The notes under the pieces were generated by a model. It worked only from the letters and a program-made list of their open reading frames with translations. It ran no database searches and was not told the DNA's origin. Positions 53,883-62,484 of a DNA stretch of 64,000 nucleotides are shown here, piece after piece. The stretch is from Nonomuraea polychroma (GTDB lineage: Bacteria > Actinomycetota > Actinomycetes > Streptosporangiales > Streptosporangiaceae): contig NZ_SAUN01000001.1 in assembly GCF_004011505.1 (NCBI RefSeq), forward strand, positions 186,001 to 250,000. The letters run 5' to 3'. The translations under genes and the position numbers were made by a program. Position 1 is the first letter of the stretch; each line of letters starts with the position of its first letter.

Positions 53883-54551
53883 ATGAGCAAGCGCATTCTC
53901 ATCGCACTGACCAGCCACGACGACCTCGGCGGGGTGGAGAAGACCGGATACTACGTGCCCGAGGCGGCCCACCCTTGGGAGATCTTCCGCCAGGCCGGGT
54001 ACGAGGTGGACGTCGCCAGCGTGCGCGGTGGCGAGCCGCCCCAGGACGGCTTCGACCCGGACGACCCCGCCCAGGTGGCCTTCCTCGCCTCGCCGGAGTC
54101 CCGCGACACCGCGCGCCTGGCCGACGTCGACGCCTCCCGCTACGACGCCGTGCTCTACGCCGGCGGCCACGGCACCATGTGGGACTTCCCCGGCGATCCC
54201 GGCGTCCTCCGCGTCGGCAGGGAGGTGTACGAGCGGGGCGGCGTGGTGGCCGCCGTCTGCCACGGTCCTGCCGCGCTGGTGAACCTCACGCTGTCCGACG
54301 GGTCGTACCTGGTGGCGGGCAAGCGGGTGGCGGCCTTCACCAACGAGGAGGAGGAGCTGCGCGGCGTGGCGCAGGTGGTGCCGTTCCTGCTGGCGGACGA
54401 GCTGGTGGACCGGGGCGCCAAGCACGAGCCTGGCCCGAACTGGCAGGCCCAGGTCGTCGTGGACGACCGGCTCGTCACCGGCCAGAACCCCGCCAGCGCC
54501 GCCCCTCTCGCCGAGAGGGTCCTCGAGCTCCTCGCCGAACGGTGGGCGTGA
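53883..54551 (+). CDS. DJ-1/PfpI-superfamily protein (Hsp31/YajL-like)
   Basis: 222 residues from the ATG at 53883. The fold landmarks are KRILIALTSHDDLGGVEKTG, AAHPWEIFRQAGYEVDVASV, YDAVLYAGGHGTMWDFPGDP (oxyanion side) and VVAAVCHGPAALVN, the nucleophile elbow with the reactive Cys and adjacent His. Proteins of this type act as glyoxalase III, deglycase or chaperone in stress. It is divergent from a LysR gene, so it is probably induced by a reactive small molecule. Intact, cytoplasmic. Confidence 0.88.
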   Translation: MSKRILIALTSHDDLGGVEKTGYYVPEAAHPWEIFRQAGYEVDVASVRGGEPPQDGFDPDDPAQVAFLASPESRDTARLADVDASRYDAVLYAGGHGTMWDFPGDPGVLRVGREVYERGGVVAAVCHGPAALVNLTLSDGSYLVAGKRVAAFTNEEEELRGVAQVVPFLLADELVDRGAKHEPGPNWQAQVVVDDRLVTGQNPASAAPLAERVLELLAERWA

Positions 54552-54646
54552 GCTGAACAAACACCGCCGGATGGCGGTTGTGAGCACCGGGTGAGGGCTC
54601 GGACCATCGAGGAGTGACGCCCCGCGACCCGTGGAAGGTTAACCGC

Positions 54647-55621
54647 ATGGCACACCACCCCAACCTCGACCCGGAAATCCGCATCGCGCTCGAGCAGACG
54701 CCGCTGCCGGTGTTCGACCTGCCCAGCGTGGCCCCCGAGGAGCTCGACGGGCTCCGAGCGCAGATCAACGCGTTCCTGGCGGCCGCGCCGCCCGCGGACA
54801 CCGACGTGGTGATCGAGGACCGGCACGTGCCGGGACCCGACGGCGCGCCGGACGTCCGGGTACGGATCTACCGCCCGGCCGGCGAGGGCCGAGCCCCGAC
54901 CAACCGGCCGGGGCTCTACTGGATCCACGGCGGTGGGATGGTCATCGGGGTGCCGGAGATCGACGACGCGATGATGATCGGCTACGCCGAGCAGCTCGGC
55001 GCCGTCGTGGTCTCCGTCGACTACCGCCTGGCGCCGGAGAACCCGTATCCCGCCCCGGTCGAGGACTGCTACGCGGGCCTGGTGTGGACCGCCAAGGCGG
55101 CCGGCGAGCTGGGCATCGACCCGGCCAGGATCGCCGTCGGCGGCGCCAGCGCGGGCGGCGGGCTCGCCGCGGGGACCGTGTTGCTGGCTCGCGACCGGGG
55201 CGGCCCCGACGTGGCGTTCCAGCTGCTGGTGTGCCCGATGCTGGACGACCGCAACATCACCCCGTCCAGCCACGAGTTCGCCGAGGCCATCGTCTGGGAC
55301 AGGGCGGCGAACATCTTCGGCTGGACCGCGCTGCTCGGCGACCGGATCGGCACGGACGACGTGCCTCCGTACGCGGCCCCGGCCCGCGCCACCGACCTGT
55401 CCGGGCTGCCGCCGGCGTTCATCGACGTCGGTGAGCTGGAGGTGTTCAGGGATGAGGACATCGACTACGCGTTGCGGTTGTCGCAGGCCGGCGTGTCCAC
55501 CGAGTTCCACCTCTACCCGGGCGCCTTCCACGGGTTCGACGGCATGGTGCCGGACGCCGAGCTCAGCAAGCGGGCCAAGGCGGCCCGCCTGGCCGCGCTC
55601 AAGCGGGCGTACGGCCTGTAG
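54647..55621 (+). CDS. HSL-family alpha/beta hydrolase (esterase/lipase)
   Basis: 324 residues from the ATG at 54647. The hormone-sensitive-lipase signature is complete: YWIHGGGMVIG (oxyanion HGGG), VSVDYRLAPENPYPAPVEDC, and AVGGASAGGGLAAG (nucleophile Ser in GxSAGG, with Ala in place of the usual Asp after G). The acid lies in the VGELEVFRDEDIDYA region and the catalytic His in YPGAFHGFDGM. It hydrolyses short- to medium-chain esters. Convergent with the PucR-type regulator at 55599 (23-bp overlap of the ends). Confidence 0.9.
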   Translation: MAHHPNLDPEIRIALEQTPLPVFDLPSVAPEELDGLRAQINAFLAAAPPADTDVVIEDRHVPGPDGAPDVRVRIYRPAGEGRAPTNRPGLYWIHGGGMVIGVPEIDDAMMIGYAEQLGAVVVSVDYRLAPENPYPAPVEDCYAGLVWTAKAAGELGIDPARIAVGGASAGGGLAAGTVLLARDRGGPDVAFQLLVCPMLDDRNITPSSHEFAEAIVWDRAANIFGWTALLGDRIGTDDVPPYAAPARATDLSGLPPAFIDVGELEVFRDEDIDYALRLSQAGVSTEFHLYPGAFHGFDGMVPDAELSKRAKAARLAALKRAYGL

Positions 55622-56657
55622 CGGGAAGGTTCGCGCGCAGGCGGGCGAGGGCGAGGGCCAGGTGGGCGCGCAGGCGCCCCGGCGCGTCGGCGAGCGAGAA
55701 GCCCAGCACCGACTCGGCGCGAGCGATGCGGGCGGCCATCGAGCTGTGGTGCAGGTGCATGGAGGTGGCCGCGCCGCGGATCGAGCCGGCCAGGCACAGC
55801 GCCCGCACCACGGCCGCCGCCTCCTCGCCGAGCCGTTCCACCGCCCGGACGTCGGCCAGCCCGGCGATCGCCGCCTCGGGCAGGTCGGCGAACAACGCCA
55901 GCGCGCCCAGCTCGGACCAGCGCATCACGGGGTCGTGCGGGCCGGTGAAGCGCAGCGCCGTACGCGCGCCGGCCCACGACTCGGCCGCCTGCGCGCCGGG
56001 CAGCGAGGGCCCGATCCCCACCCGCGCGCCGTCGGGCACGACGGAATCCGGCAGGTTGGTCGCCACCAGGACGGCCTCGGTGTCGCCGATCCTGGCCTCG
56101 CGCACCTGGTGACCCATCGTGCGCAGCCCGGCCGCCAGCCCCTGGTCGGACAGCGCGATCGCGAGGGCCTGCAGCGGAGCGGACGGGGCGAAGCCGAGCA
56201 GCCGCAGCGCCCTGGCCCGCTCCGCCTCGCCGGTCTCGGCCGACAACACCAGCTCGACCAGCGCCGGGTCCTGGCCCGCCTGCGCCAGGGCGGCGGCACG
56301 TTCCAGAGTGACCTCGGCGGCGGCCGCGTACCGTTCGAGCACGATCTCGTCGAGCCCGTGGGCGGCGCCCTCGCGTTCCATCCAGACCGACCCGAGCCCG
56401 GAGCTCAGCTCCCTGACCTGGGCGGGGGGCGTCGCCGGCCGGTCCGCGACCCCGCTGGGAGAGGTGCGGATGCGCCGGCCGGTTGCCGCGTCGAAGAGCC
56501 CCACCGGGCACTGCGCCAGCCGGGCCGTGGCGTGCACCAGGACGGGCACGCTCACGTGGTCGCGCACCAGCGAGTCGAAGTACGCGATGACCCGCACCGC
56601 GCTCTCCGCGTCGGCGTCCAGCGTGGACAGCCGGAGCAGTAGTCCCTGCACAACCAT
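55599..56657 (-). CDS. PucR-type (CdaR-like) transcriptional regulator
   Basis: 352 residues from the ATG at 56657, where a helical opening (VVQGLLLRLSTLDADAESAV) begins; the frame is open upstream over the divergent gene. The C-terminus carries the PucR helix-turn-helix (GAATSMHLHHSSMAARIARA-ESVLGFSLADAPGRLRAHLA). The middle is a GAF-like/GGDEF-like sensory region typical of the family. It diverges from the acyl-CoA dehydrogenase operon (61 bp between starts), so it is its likely activator. The stop is at 55599. Confidence 0.8.
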   Translation of the reverse strand: MVVQGLLLRLSTLDADAESAVRVIAYFDSLVRDHVSVPVLVHATARLAQCPVGLFDAATGRRIRTSPSGVADRPATPPAQVRELSSGLGSVWMEREGAAHGLDEIVLERYAAAAEVTLERAAALAQAGQDPALVELVLSAETGEAERARALRLLGFAPSAPLQALAIALSDQGLAAGLRTMGHQVREARIGDTEAVLVATNLPDSVVPDGARVGIGPSLPGAQAAESWAGARTALRFTGPHDPVMRWSELGALALFADLPEAAIAGLADVRAVERLGEEAAAVVRALCLAGSIRGAATSMHLHHSSMAARIARAESVLGFSLADAPGRLRAHLALALARLRANLPATGRTPA

Positions 56658-56718
56658 CAGAGTAGTTGGGTGCACGGCGGCCTGGCGAGCGAACCAAGCG
56701 TGCGCTAGGTTGGTGGTC

Positions 56719-57831
56719 GTGGATCTCGACTTCTCCCCGGCCGAGCGGGAATTCCGCGCCGAGGTTCGCGACTGGCTCAGCACGCACGCGCCGGGACCGC
56801 TCCCGTCCATGGACACCCCCGAGGGCTTCGCCGCGCACCGCGCGTGGGAGGCGCGGCTGGCCGGCGCTCGGCTGTCCGTCGTCTCCTGGCCCGAGGAGTA
56901 CGGCGGCCGCGGCGCCTCCCTGATCGACTGGCTGATCTTCGAGGAGGAGTACTGGGCCGCCGGCGCCCCCGCCCGCGTCACCCAGAACGGGATCTTCCTG
57001 CTGGCGCCGTGCCTCATGCGGTTCGGCACGCCGGAGCAGCGCGAACGCTGGCTGCCGAGGATGGCCAGGGGCGACGACGTGTGGGCGCAGGCCTGGTCCG
57101 AGCCGGAGGCGGGCAGCGACCTCGCCGCGCTCATCTCCCGGGCCGAGCCCGCGCCCGGCGGCTGGCGGCTGTACGGGCACAAGACGTGGAGCTCGCGGGC
57201 CGCGTACGCCAGCCACGGATTCGGCCTGTTCCGCACGTCGGGGACGCGGCACAAGGGACTGACCTACTTCATGTTCCCGATGGACGACGTCGCGGTCCGG
57301 CCGATCGCGCAGCTCGACGGGCTGCCCGGCTTCGCCGAACTGCACTTCGACGGGGTGTTCGTCGACGATTCCACGGTGCTGGGCGAGGTCGGCGAGGGAT
57401 GGCGGATCGCGATGGCCACCACCTCCTCCGAACGCGGCCTCACCCTGCGCAGCCCCGGCCGCTTCCTTGCCACGGCCGACCGGCTCGTCACGCTGGCCCG
57501 CCGGAGCTCGGCCGCCGGCGCCCCCGCGCTCGCCGATCGGGCCGCCCGGTGCTGGACGGAGGCGGAGGCGTACCGGCTGCACACCTTCGGGACCGCACGG
57601 AAGATCATGGCGGGGGAGGAGGTCGGGGCGGCGGCCAGCATGGGCAAGGTCTTCTGGTCGGAGCTGGACCTGCGCATGCACACGCTCGCCATGGAGCTGC
57701 TGGGGGAGCGGGCGGGGGAGACGCCCTGGCTGGACGGATTCCTGTTCTCGCTGGCCGGGCCCATTTACGCGGGCACGAACGAGATCCAGCGCAACATCAT
57801 CGCCGAGCGGGTCCTGGGGCTGCCGAGATGA
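56719..57831 (+). CDS. Acyl-CoA dehydrogenase
   Basis: 370 residues from the GTG at 56719 (VDLDFSPAEREFRAEVRDWL). FAD/acyl-binding landmarks: WPEEYGGRGASLIDWLIFEE, AQAWSEPEAGSDLAALISRA (W..SEPxAGSD signature 1), KTWSSRAAYA and the C-terminal IYAGTNEIQRNIIAERVLGL (signature 2). The catalytic base position at the end is a Gly-Thr-Asn-Glu, as in many paired dehydrogenases. It overlaps the next gene by 4 bp (ATGA). The two proteins of such pairs can form an alpha2beta2 complex, as in steroid side-chain dehydrogenases; that role here is inference. Confidence 0.9.
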   Translation: MDLDFSPAEREFRAEVRDWLSTHAPGPLPSMDTPEGFAAHRAWEARLAGARLSVVSWPEEYGGRGASLIDWLIFEEEYWAAGAPARVTQNGIFLLAPCLMRFGTPEQRERWLPRMARGDDVWAQAWSEPEAGSDLAALISRAEPAPGGWRLYGHKTWSSRAAYASHGFGLFRTSGTRHKGLTYFMFPMDDVAVRPIAQLDGLPGFAELHFDGVFVDDSTVLGEVGEGWRIAMATTSSERGLTLRSPGRFLATADRLVTLARRSSAAGAPALADRAARCWTEAEAYRLHTFGTARKIMAGEEVGAAASMGKVFWSELDLRMHTLAMELLGERAGETPWLDGFLFSLAGPIYAGTNEIQRNIIAERVLGLPR

Positions 57832-58790
57832 ACTTCGCCTTCACCGACGAGCAGCTCGCGCTGGCCGCGACCGTGCGTGACGTGCTGCGGGCGCACTGCC
57901 CGCCGGCCGCGCTGCGCTCCGAGCGGCGGCCGGGGTGGGAGCAACTGGCCGCGCTGGGATTCTTCGGGCTGCTCCTGCCTCCCGAGAGCGACGGGCTGGG
58001 GCTCGGCCTGGCCGACGTGGTGCCCGCGCTGGAGGAGACCGGGCGGGCGTGCCTTCCCGGGCCGGTCGTGGAGACCGCCGTCGCGGCGCCGTACCTCGTG
58101 GCGGGCGCCCCGAAGCTCGCCTCGGGGACCGTGTGCGTGAGCGTGCTGCTGCCCGGGCAGGTGTACGCGCCCGACGCCGACCTGGCGAACGTGATCGTCG
58201 TGGCGGGCGCCGACGGCCTGCGGCTGGTCGCGCGGGAATCGGCCCGTCTCACGCCCCGGCCCGGCGCCGATCCGTGCCGGCCGCTGTTCGAGGTGGCGTT
58301 CGAGGAGTCCGAAAGGCTGGGCGGGTCGGCCGGTCCGGCGTTGCGGCGGGCCACGGTCGCGACCGCCGCCCAGCTCATCGGGGTCGCCAGGGAACTGCTC
58401 GCGGTCTCCGTCGCCTACGCCAAGGTGCGGACGCAGTTCGGCGCCGCGATCGGGTCGTTCCAGGCGGTCAAGCACCAGCTCGCCGACGTGGCCGTGGCCG
58501 TGGAGTTCGCGGCGCCGCTGGTGTACCGGGCGGCGCTTGCGGTGGACGGCGACGCCGCCACCGTCGAGCGGGACGTGAGCGCCGCCAAGGCCGCCGCCGG
58601 GGAGGCCGCCACGCTGGCGGCCAGGGTGGCGCTGCAGGTGCACGGGGCCATCGGGTACACCGAGGAGCTGGATCTCCGGTTCTGGATCGCCCGGGCCTGG
58701 TCGTTGTCGGCCGCCTACGGCACCACGGCCGCTCACCGCGAGCGCGTGCGCGCCGCTGTGCTGGGCGGCGATGTGCGGAGGTACCCGTGA
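57828..58790 (+). CDS. Acyl-CoA dehydrogenase, short partner subunit
   Basis: 320 residues, shorter than a standard ACAD. N-terminal helical domain FAFTDEQLALAATVRDVLRA, a divergent beta domain (lacking the W..SEPxAGSD motif), and a C-terminal helical domain RTQFGAAIGSFQAVKHQLAD and ALQVHGAIGYTEELDLRFWI. Translation is coupled to the upstream ACAD (ATGA). The lost FAD-side motif is typical of the non-catalytic half of heteromeric ACADs, so the two genes should encode one complex. Followed 13 bp later by the LLM oxidoreductase. Confidence 0.88.
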   Translation: MNFAFTDEQLALAATVRDVLRAHCPPAALRSERRPGWEQLAALGFFGLLLPPESDGLGLGLADVVPALEETGRACLPGPVVETAVAAPYLVAGAPKLASGTVCVSVLLPGQVYAPDADLANVIVVAGADGLRLVARESARLTPRPGADPCRPLFEVAFEESERLGGSAGPALRRATVATAAQLIGVARELLAVSVAYAKVRTQFGAAIGSFQAVKHQLADVAVAVEFAAPLVYRAALAVDGDAATVERDVSAAKAAAGEAATLAARVALQVHGAIGYTEELDLRFWIARAWSLSAAYGTTAAHRERVRAAVLGGDVRRYP

Positions 58791-58803
58791 GGCGGAGGCT
58801 GTG

Positions 58804-59634
58804 ATGAAGTTCGGCGTGCCGCTCGGGCTGCTGCATCCCGCCGCGTGGAAGGACGTGGCGGTGGCCGCCGACGAGCTGGGGTTCGAGTCGGTGTGGCTGC
58901 CCGAGCACCTCGTCTTCGCCACCGACCTGTCACTGGCCGCCTACCCCGGCACCTCCGCGCCGGCGATCAAGCCTGCGACGCCGCTGTTCGACGCGCCCGC
59001 GTACCTGTGCTGGCTGGCCGCCTTCACCTCGCACGTCAGGCTCGGCACGGCAGTGCAGCTGCTCGCCCTGCGTCACCCGTTCGTGTCCGCGCGCGCCTTC
59101 GCCACCCTGGACGTGGTCTCGGGCGGGCGGGCCATCTGCGGGGTCGGGGCCGGCTGGTACCGGGGCGAGTGGGAGGCCGCCGGGATTCCGTTCGGCACGC
59201 GCGGGGCGCGGCTGGACGAGGCGATCGAGGTGGTCAGGCGGCTCTGGAGCGAGCCGGTCGTCACCCACTCCGGGACGTTCTACTCCTTCCCCGAGGTCGC
59301 CTTCGAGCCCAAGCCGGTGCAGCGGCGGTTGCCCATGCTCGCGGGCGGGGAGTCGCCGGCCGCGCTGCGCCGGGCGGCGCGGCTCTGCGACGGGTGGATC
59401 AGCATGCCGCACACCCTCGAATCGATCAAGCCGCAGCTCGACCGGTTGGCAGCGGGCGTGCCTGTGACGGCGCACGCCTACTCCCTGTCCTCGCCGGACG
59501 AGGTGCCCGCCTGGGCGGCGCTGGGCGTGGAACGCCTGATCGTCCGGCCGTGGACGCGCAGCCGCGACGCCGTGGCCGGTCTGACGGACTTCGCCGCCCG
59601 GTACGGGGTCGGCGGCCGAGCTCCGGCGGGCTGA
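58804..59634 (+). CDS. LLM-class, F420-dependent-type oxidoreductase
   Basis: 276 residues from the ATG at 58804. MKFGVPLGLLHPAAWKDVAV, ADELGFESVWLPEHLVFATD, VRLGTAVQLLALRHPFVSAR and GRAICGVGAGWYRGEWEAAG are the luciferase-like fold of F420 (or FMN) oxidoreductases; actinobacterial members mostly use F420. It is co-transcribed with the two acyl-CoA dehydrogenases, so it probably acts on the same acyl-CoA or terpenoid/steroid-like substrate. Start chosen from the family's opening; a weak GGAG is upstream. Confidence 0.88.
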   Translation: MKFGVPLGLLHPAAWKDVAVAADELGFESVWLPEHLVFATDLSLAAYPGTSAPAIKPATPLFDAPAYLCWLAAFTSHVRLGTAVQLLALRHPFVSARAFATLDVVSGGRAICGVGAGWYRGEWEAAGIPFGTRGARLDEAIEVVRRLWSEPVVTHSGTFYSFPEVAFEPKPVQRRLPMLAGGESPAALRRAARLCDGWISMPHTLESIKPQLDRLAAGVPVTAHAYSLSSPDEVPAWAALGVERLIVRPWTRSRDAVAGLTDFAARYGVGGRAPAG

Positions 59635-59673
59635 CAACGACCACGCCGCAGGCCCCGGCACCCGGGGGCGGAC

Positions 59674-61476
59674 TCAGGCGCGGTGGCGGCCCCTTCTGGG
59701 CCGGCCCGTGGAGGTGGCGCTGATCGCGCCGACCAGCTCGCGGCCGCCCTGCCCGGGAAAGGGCGGCGGGGACCCGGCGGAGCGGTGACGACGGCCGCGC
59801 GGGGCGAGGTCAGTGGTGAAGGGGGCGAATCGCTCCTCGGCGAACCGCTCCTCGACAAACGGCTCCTGACGCCGGCGACGTCCCCGGTAGGCCGCCGTGC
59901 CGACGTCGGGGGAGTTGAGGATGTCCCCACCCGGGACGGCGCTCGCGACCGGGGCGAAGGCGTCGAACGCGCTGGTCGCCCCCGGGATGACGACACGCTG
60001 GAAAGGCCCGGTGTCGACGACGAGCGGCCCGGCGCCGTGGACGGGCTCGAACGGTCCGGTATCGCGGATGCGCGGCAACGGCCCGGTCTCGTCGGTGAAC
60101 TCGAACCGGTTGCTGTCGAACTCGGCCTCGAAGGGGTCGCTGTCGCGGATGCGCCGCATGGGCCCGGTCTCCCAGCAGGGCTCGAAGGGGCCTGTGTCGA
60201 GGGGCGCTTCGAAGGAGCCTGTGTCGAAGGCAGGAGTGAAAGGACCCGTGTCGGCGGTGGTGCGGCGGTCCGAAGCGGCGGCGCGGCGCGGCGCGACGTC
60301 CGCGACCGGGTCGAAGGGCCGGCTGCCGAGCAGTCGCCGTACCTGCTCAGACGCCTGTCCGGCGGTTGCGGCGAGTTCGGCGCGGGCGGCGGTGGCAGGT
60401 CGTTCGGGGGTGGCGGCGGGTTCGAGGGGGTCTCGGAGTTGCGCGGTCCACAGCGGGGCGTCGGCGGGCTTGGGCGCGCCGCGCCGGCGACGGCGCCGGT
60501 GGGCAGGGCCGGAACGGGGCGGGCGGTCGGCGGTGGCGGTGGCCGGGCGGAGCCGGACTTGGCGGGTCTTGGCGACGGCCAGCAGGGCCAGTGCGGCGAT
60601 CAGCGCCGAGCCGATCAGCGTCGGGGACTCGATGACCGGCAGCGGGCCCGTGGCCGAGGCATCGGCGTGCGTCGGGAGCGGCTCGGCGGTGACCGACGTC
60701 GTGTCGGCAGTGGACGGCTTGGCGTGCTTGCCCTTCGTGACACTCTTGCCCGCGGCGGCCGAGGAAGAGGTCGCGGCCGGGGCGGGAGCGGCCTCCTGGG
60801 TCTTCTCCGCGCTGGTCCGCTTGGGCTCGGGGCGGCCGGCGAGCGGAGGCTTGGCGGCTTCTTCCCGTTCGGTCTGGGGGATCAGCCCGGTAAGCGTCTC
60901 GCCCGGCATCTGCAGCACGCCCACGTCGGTGCCGGGGCCGGGCGGCAGGGACGCCTGCTCCTCGGCCTTCTTCTGGGCCTCCGCGGCCTCACGGGCGGCG
61001 TCCTCGTCCAGACGGGCCTTGATCTGCTCCGGGTACCCGTACCCGACGACCTTGCTTGTGTCACGTTCCTTACGTTTGGCGACGCCGCCGTCGATGTTCC
61101 CCTCGATGGTGAAGATCGTGTCGCCCTCGACCCTGGTGACGACGCCGACGTGGTCGATGTTGTCGACGTCGTTCGACCCGCTCCAGTCGTAGTAGACGAA
61201 AGCGCCGGGCTTGGGCTTCTTACCCCAGGCTCCCTGCTCCTTGAACCACTTGGCGTGCGCGACCGTCCACGCGAACTGCCCGACCCACTCCTCGTAGCCG
61301 AGCTTGTGAGCGGCCCAGGACAGGTACATCTCACACCAAGGGGCGCCGCTGTAGTCCGCGTCGAACTCGACGTTCTTGCCGTACCACTCGCCGAACTTGG
61401 TGTACCCGCTCGCCTTCTCGGCGTAGCCGAGCTGGCTCTCGAGCAACTCGATGAACTTCTGCATCTCTGGCGTCAT
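59674..61476 (-). CDS. CHAP-domain membrane protein with DTGPF repeat tail
   Basis: 600 residues. Residues 1-150 are a CHAP amidase: SGAPWCEMYLSWAAHKLGYE (catalytic Cys), VDNIDHVGVVTRVEGD (His) and an Asn/Glu-type acid near GNIDGG. A Gln/Glu/Ala helix and Pro/Ala/Thr-rich stretch follow, then one membrane segment at about 285-305 (TLIGSALIAALALLAVAKTR), followed by Arg-rich residues. The last 200 residues carry repeated DTGPF-type motifs (TADTGPFTPAFDTGSFEAPL; DETGPLPRIRDTGPFEPVHG). There is no N-terminal signal peptide, so the topology is unusual: by the positive-inside rule the repeats are cytoplasmic and the CHAP domain would face outwards. Confidence 0.82.
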   Translation of the reverse strand: MTPEMQKFIELLESQLGYAEKASGYTKFGEWYGKNVEFDADYSGAPWCEMYLSWAAHKLGYEEWVGQFAWTVAHAKWFKEQGAWGKKPKPGAFVYYDWSGSNDVDNIDHVGVVTRVEGDTIFTIEGNIDGGVAKRKERDTSKVVGYGYPEQIKARLDEDAAREAAEAQKKAEEQASLPPGPGTDVGVLQMPGETLTGLIPQTEREEAAKPPLAGRPEPKRTSAEKTQEAAPAPAATSSSAAAGKSVTKGKHAKPSTADTTSVTAEPLPTHADASATGPLPVIESPTLIGSALIAALALLAVAKTRQVRLRPATATADRPPRSGPAHRRRRRRGAPKPADAPLWTAQLRDPLEPAATPERPATAARAELAATAGQASEQVRRLLGSRPFDPVADVAPRRAAASDRRTTADTGPFTPAFDTGSFEAPLDTGPFEPCWETGPMRRIRDSDPFEAEFDSNRFEFTDETGPLPRIRDTGPFEPVHGAGPLVVDTGPFQRVVIPGATSAFDAFAPVASAVPGGDILNSPDVGTAAYRGRRRRQEPFVEERFAEERFAPFTTDLAPRGRRHRSAGSPPPFPGQGGRELVGAISATSTGRPRRGRHRA

Positions 61477-61734
61477 GGAAGTATGGGGGAAACCTTCCGG
61501 GCAAGACCGGGTTTATCCATGCAGCCCTGGGTAAAGGGACGACCAGGGACGCACGTGACAAAACCGGAGGCTTGTCTTCTTACGTGATGAGTGAGGCTAC
61601 CGTGCCGTAGCGCAGGTCAAGCACGTTCCAAGAAAGGGTCACGCCTTGGCCAGGCAGTGGAAGCCCAGGTCAAGATGCTGCCAGAAATGTCCAAACGCGG
61701 GTGGTTTAATGCAAAAAGATCTACCTTGAGTCCT
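61477..61734. promoter_or_regulatory. Upstream region of the CHAP gene
   Basis: 258 bp between the SDR stop and the CHAP start, both genes on the minus strand. The minus strand has GGAGG-poor sequence near the CHAP ATG (CCATACTTCC). It was checked for a c-di-AMP (ydaO) riboswitch, which is frequent before actinobacterial wall hydrolases; the conserved blocks were not found. It should carry the CHAP promoter. Confidence 0.4.
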
Positions 61735-62484
61735 TCAGTAGCCCGCGCCCGTCAGTAGCCCGCCGTCCACGGTGAACTCGCTCCCCGTGCAGTAGCTGGC
61801 CCGGTCAGAGGCCAGGAACGCCACCACGTGGGACACCTCCACCGGCTTGGCGAAGCGCTTGATGACCATGGACTTCACGAACGCCTCCGCGTCGACCTCC
61901 TTCGCGAGGTCCGGGTCCATGGCCATGGCCGTGTTGATCGCTCCGGGGTGCACGGAGTTGACCCGGATCTTGAACGGGGCCAGCTCCCGGGCCGCCGACT
62001 TGGTGATACCCCGGATCCCGAACTTCGAGGCCGCGTACGCCGACAACCCCTCGGCGCCGACGAAGCCCTCGATCGAGGAGATGTTCACGATCGCGCCCCG
62101 CCCGGCGGCCTTCATGGGCTCGATCGCCGACTTGATCCCCAGCCAGGCGCCCTTGAGGTTGACGTCGATCACCCGGTCGAATTCCTCAGGCGACATCTCG
62201 TGGATGCGCCGAAATTTCAAGATCCCGGCGTTGTTGACGAGAACGTCCAGCTTGCCGTGCTCCTCCACGGCAGTCGCCACCGCGCGCTCCCACTCGCCCA
62301 GGCTCCGCACGTCGTGATGGACGTACGTGGCGCCGGTCTCCTCCGCCAGCGCCTTGCCCTCCTCGTCCAGCACGTCCCCGAACACCACCCGCGCGCCTTC
62401 CTCGAGGAACAGCCGCACGTGCGCCGCGCCCATGCCCCGCGCCCCGCCCGTGATGAGCGCGACCTTCCCGTCAAGCAGCCCCAT
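61735..62484 (-). CDS. Short-chain dehydrogenase/reductase (hydroxysteroid-type)
   Basis: 249 residues. Cofactor motif TGGARGMGAAH (TGxxxGxG), GDVLDEEG (Asp before the NAD site favours NAD), NNAGI, and the catalytic Ser-Tyr-Lys in VNISSIEGFVGAEGLSAYAASK. The C-terminus VVAFLASDRASYCTGSEFTVDGG is classical. It resembles 3-alpha(20-beta)-hydroxysteroid dehydrogenases, but the substrate is not proved. The ATG overlaps the stop of the upstream acyl-CoA synthetase, so the two are co-translated. Confidence 0.92.
   Translation of the reverse strand: MGLLDGKVALITGGARGMGAAHVRLFLEEGARVVFGDVLDEEGKALAEETGATYVHHDVRSLGEWERAVATAVEEHGKLDVLVNNAGILKFRRIHEMSPEEFDRVIDVNLKGAWLGIKSAIEPMKAAGRGAIVNISSIEGFVGAEGLSAYAASKFGIRGITKSAARELAPFKIRVNSVHPGAINTAMAMDPDLAKEVDAEAFVKSMVIKRFAKPVEVSHVVAFLASDRASYCTGSEFTVDGGLLTGAGY

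Noticed and set aside
61477..61734. c-di-AMP (ydaO-type) riboswitch before the CHAP gene
   Set aside because: The conserved G-rich and GAAUC-type blocks are not present on the minus strand.
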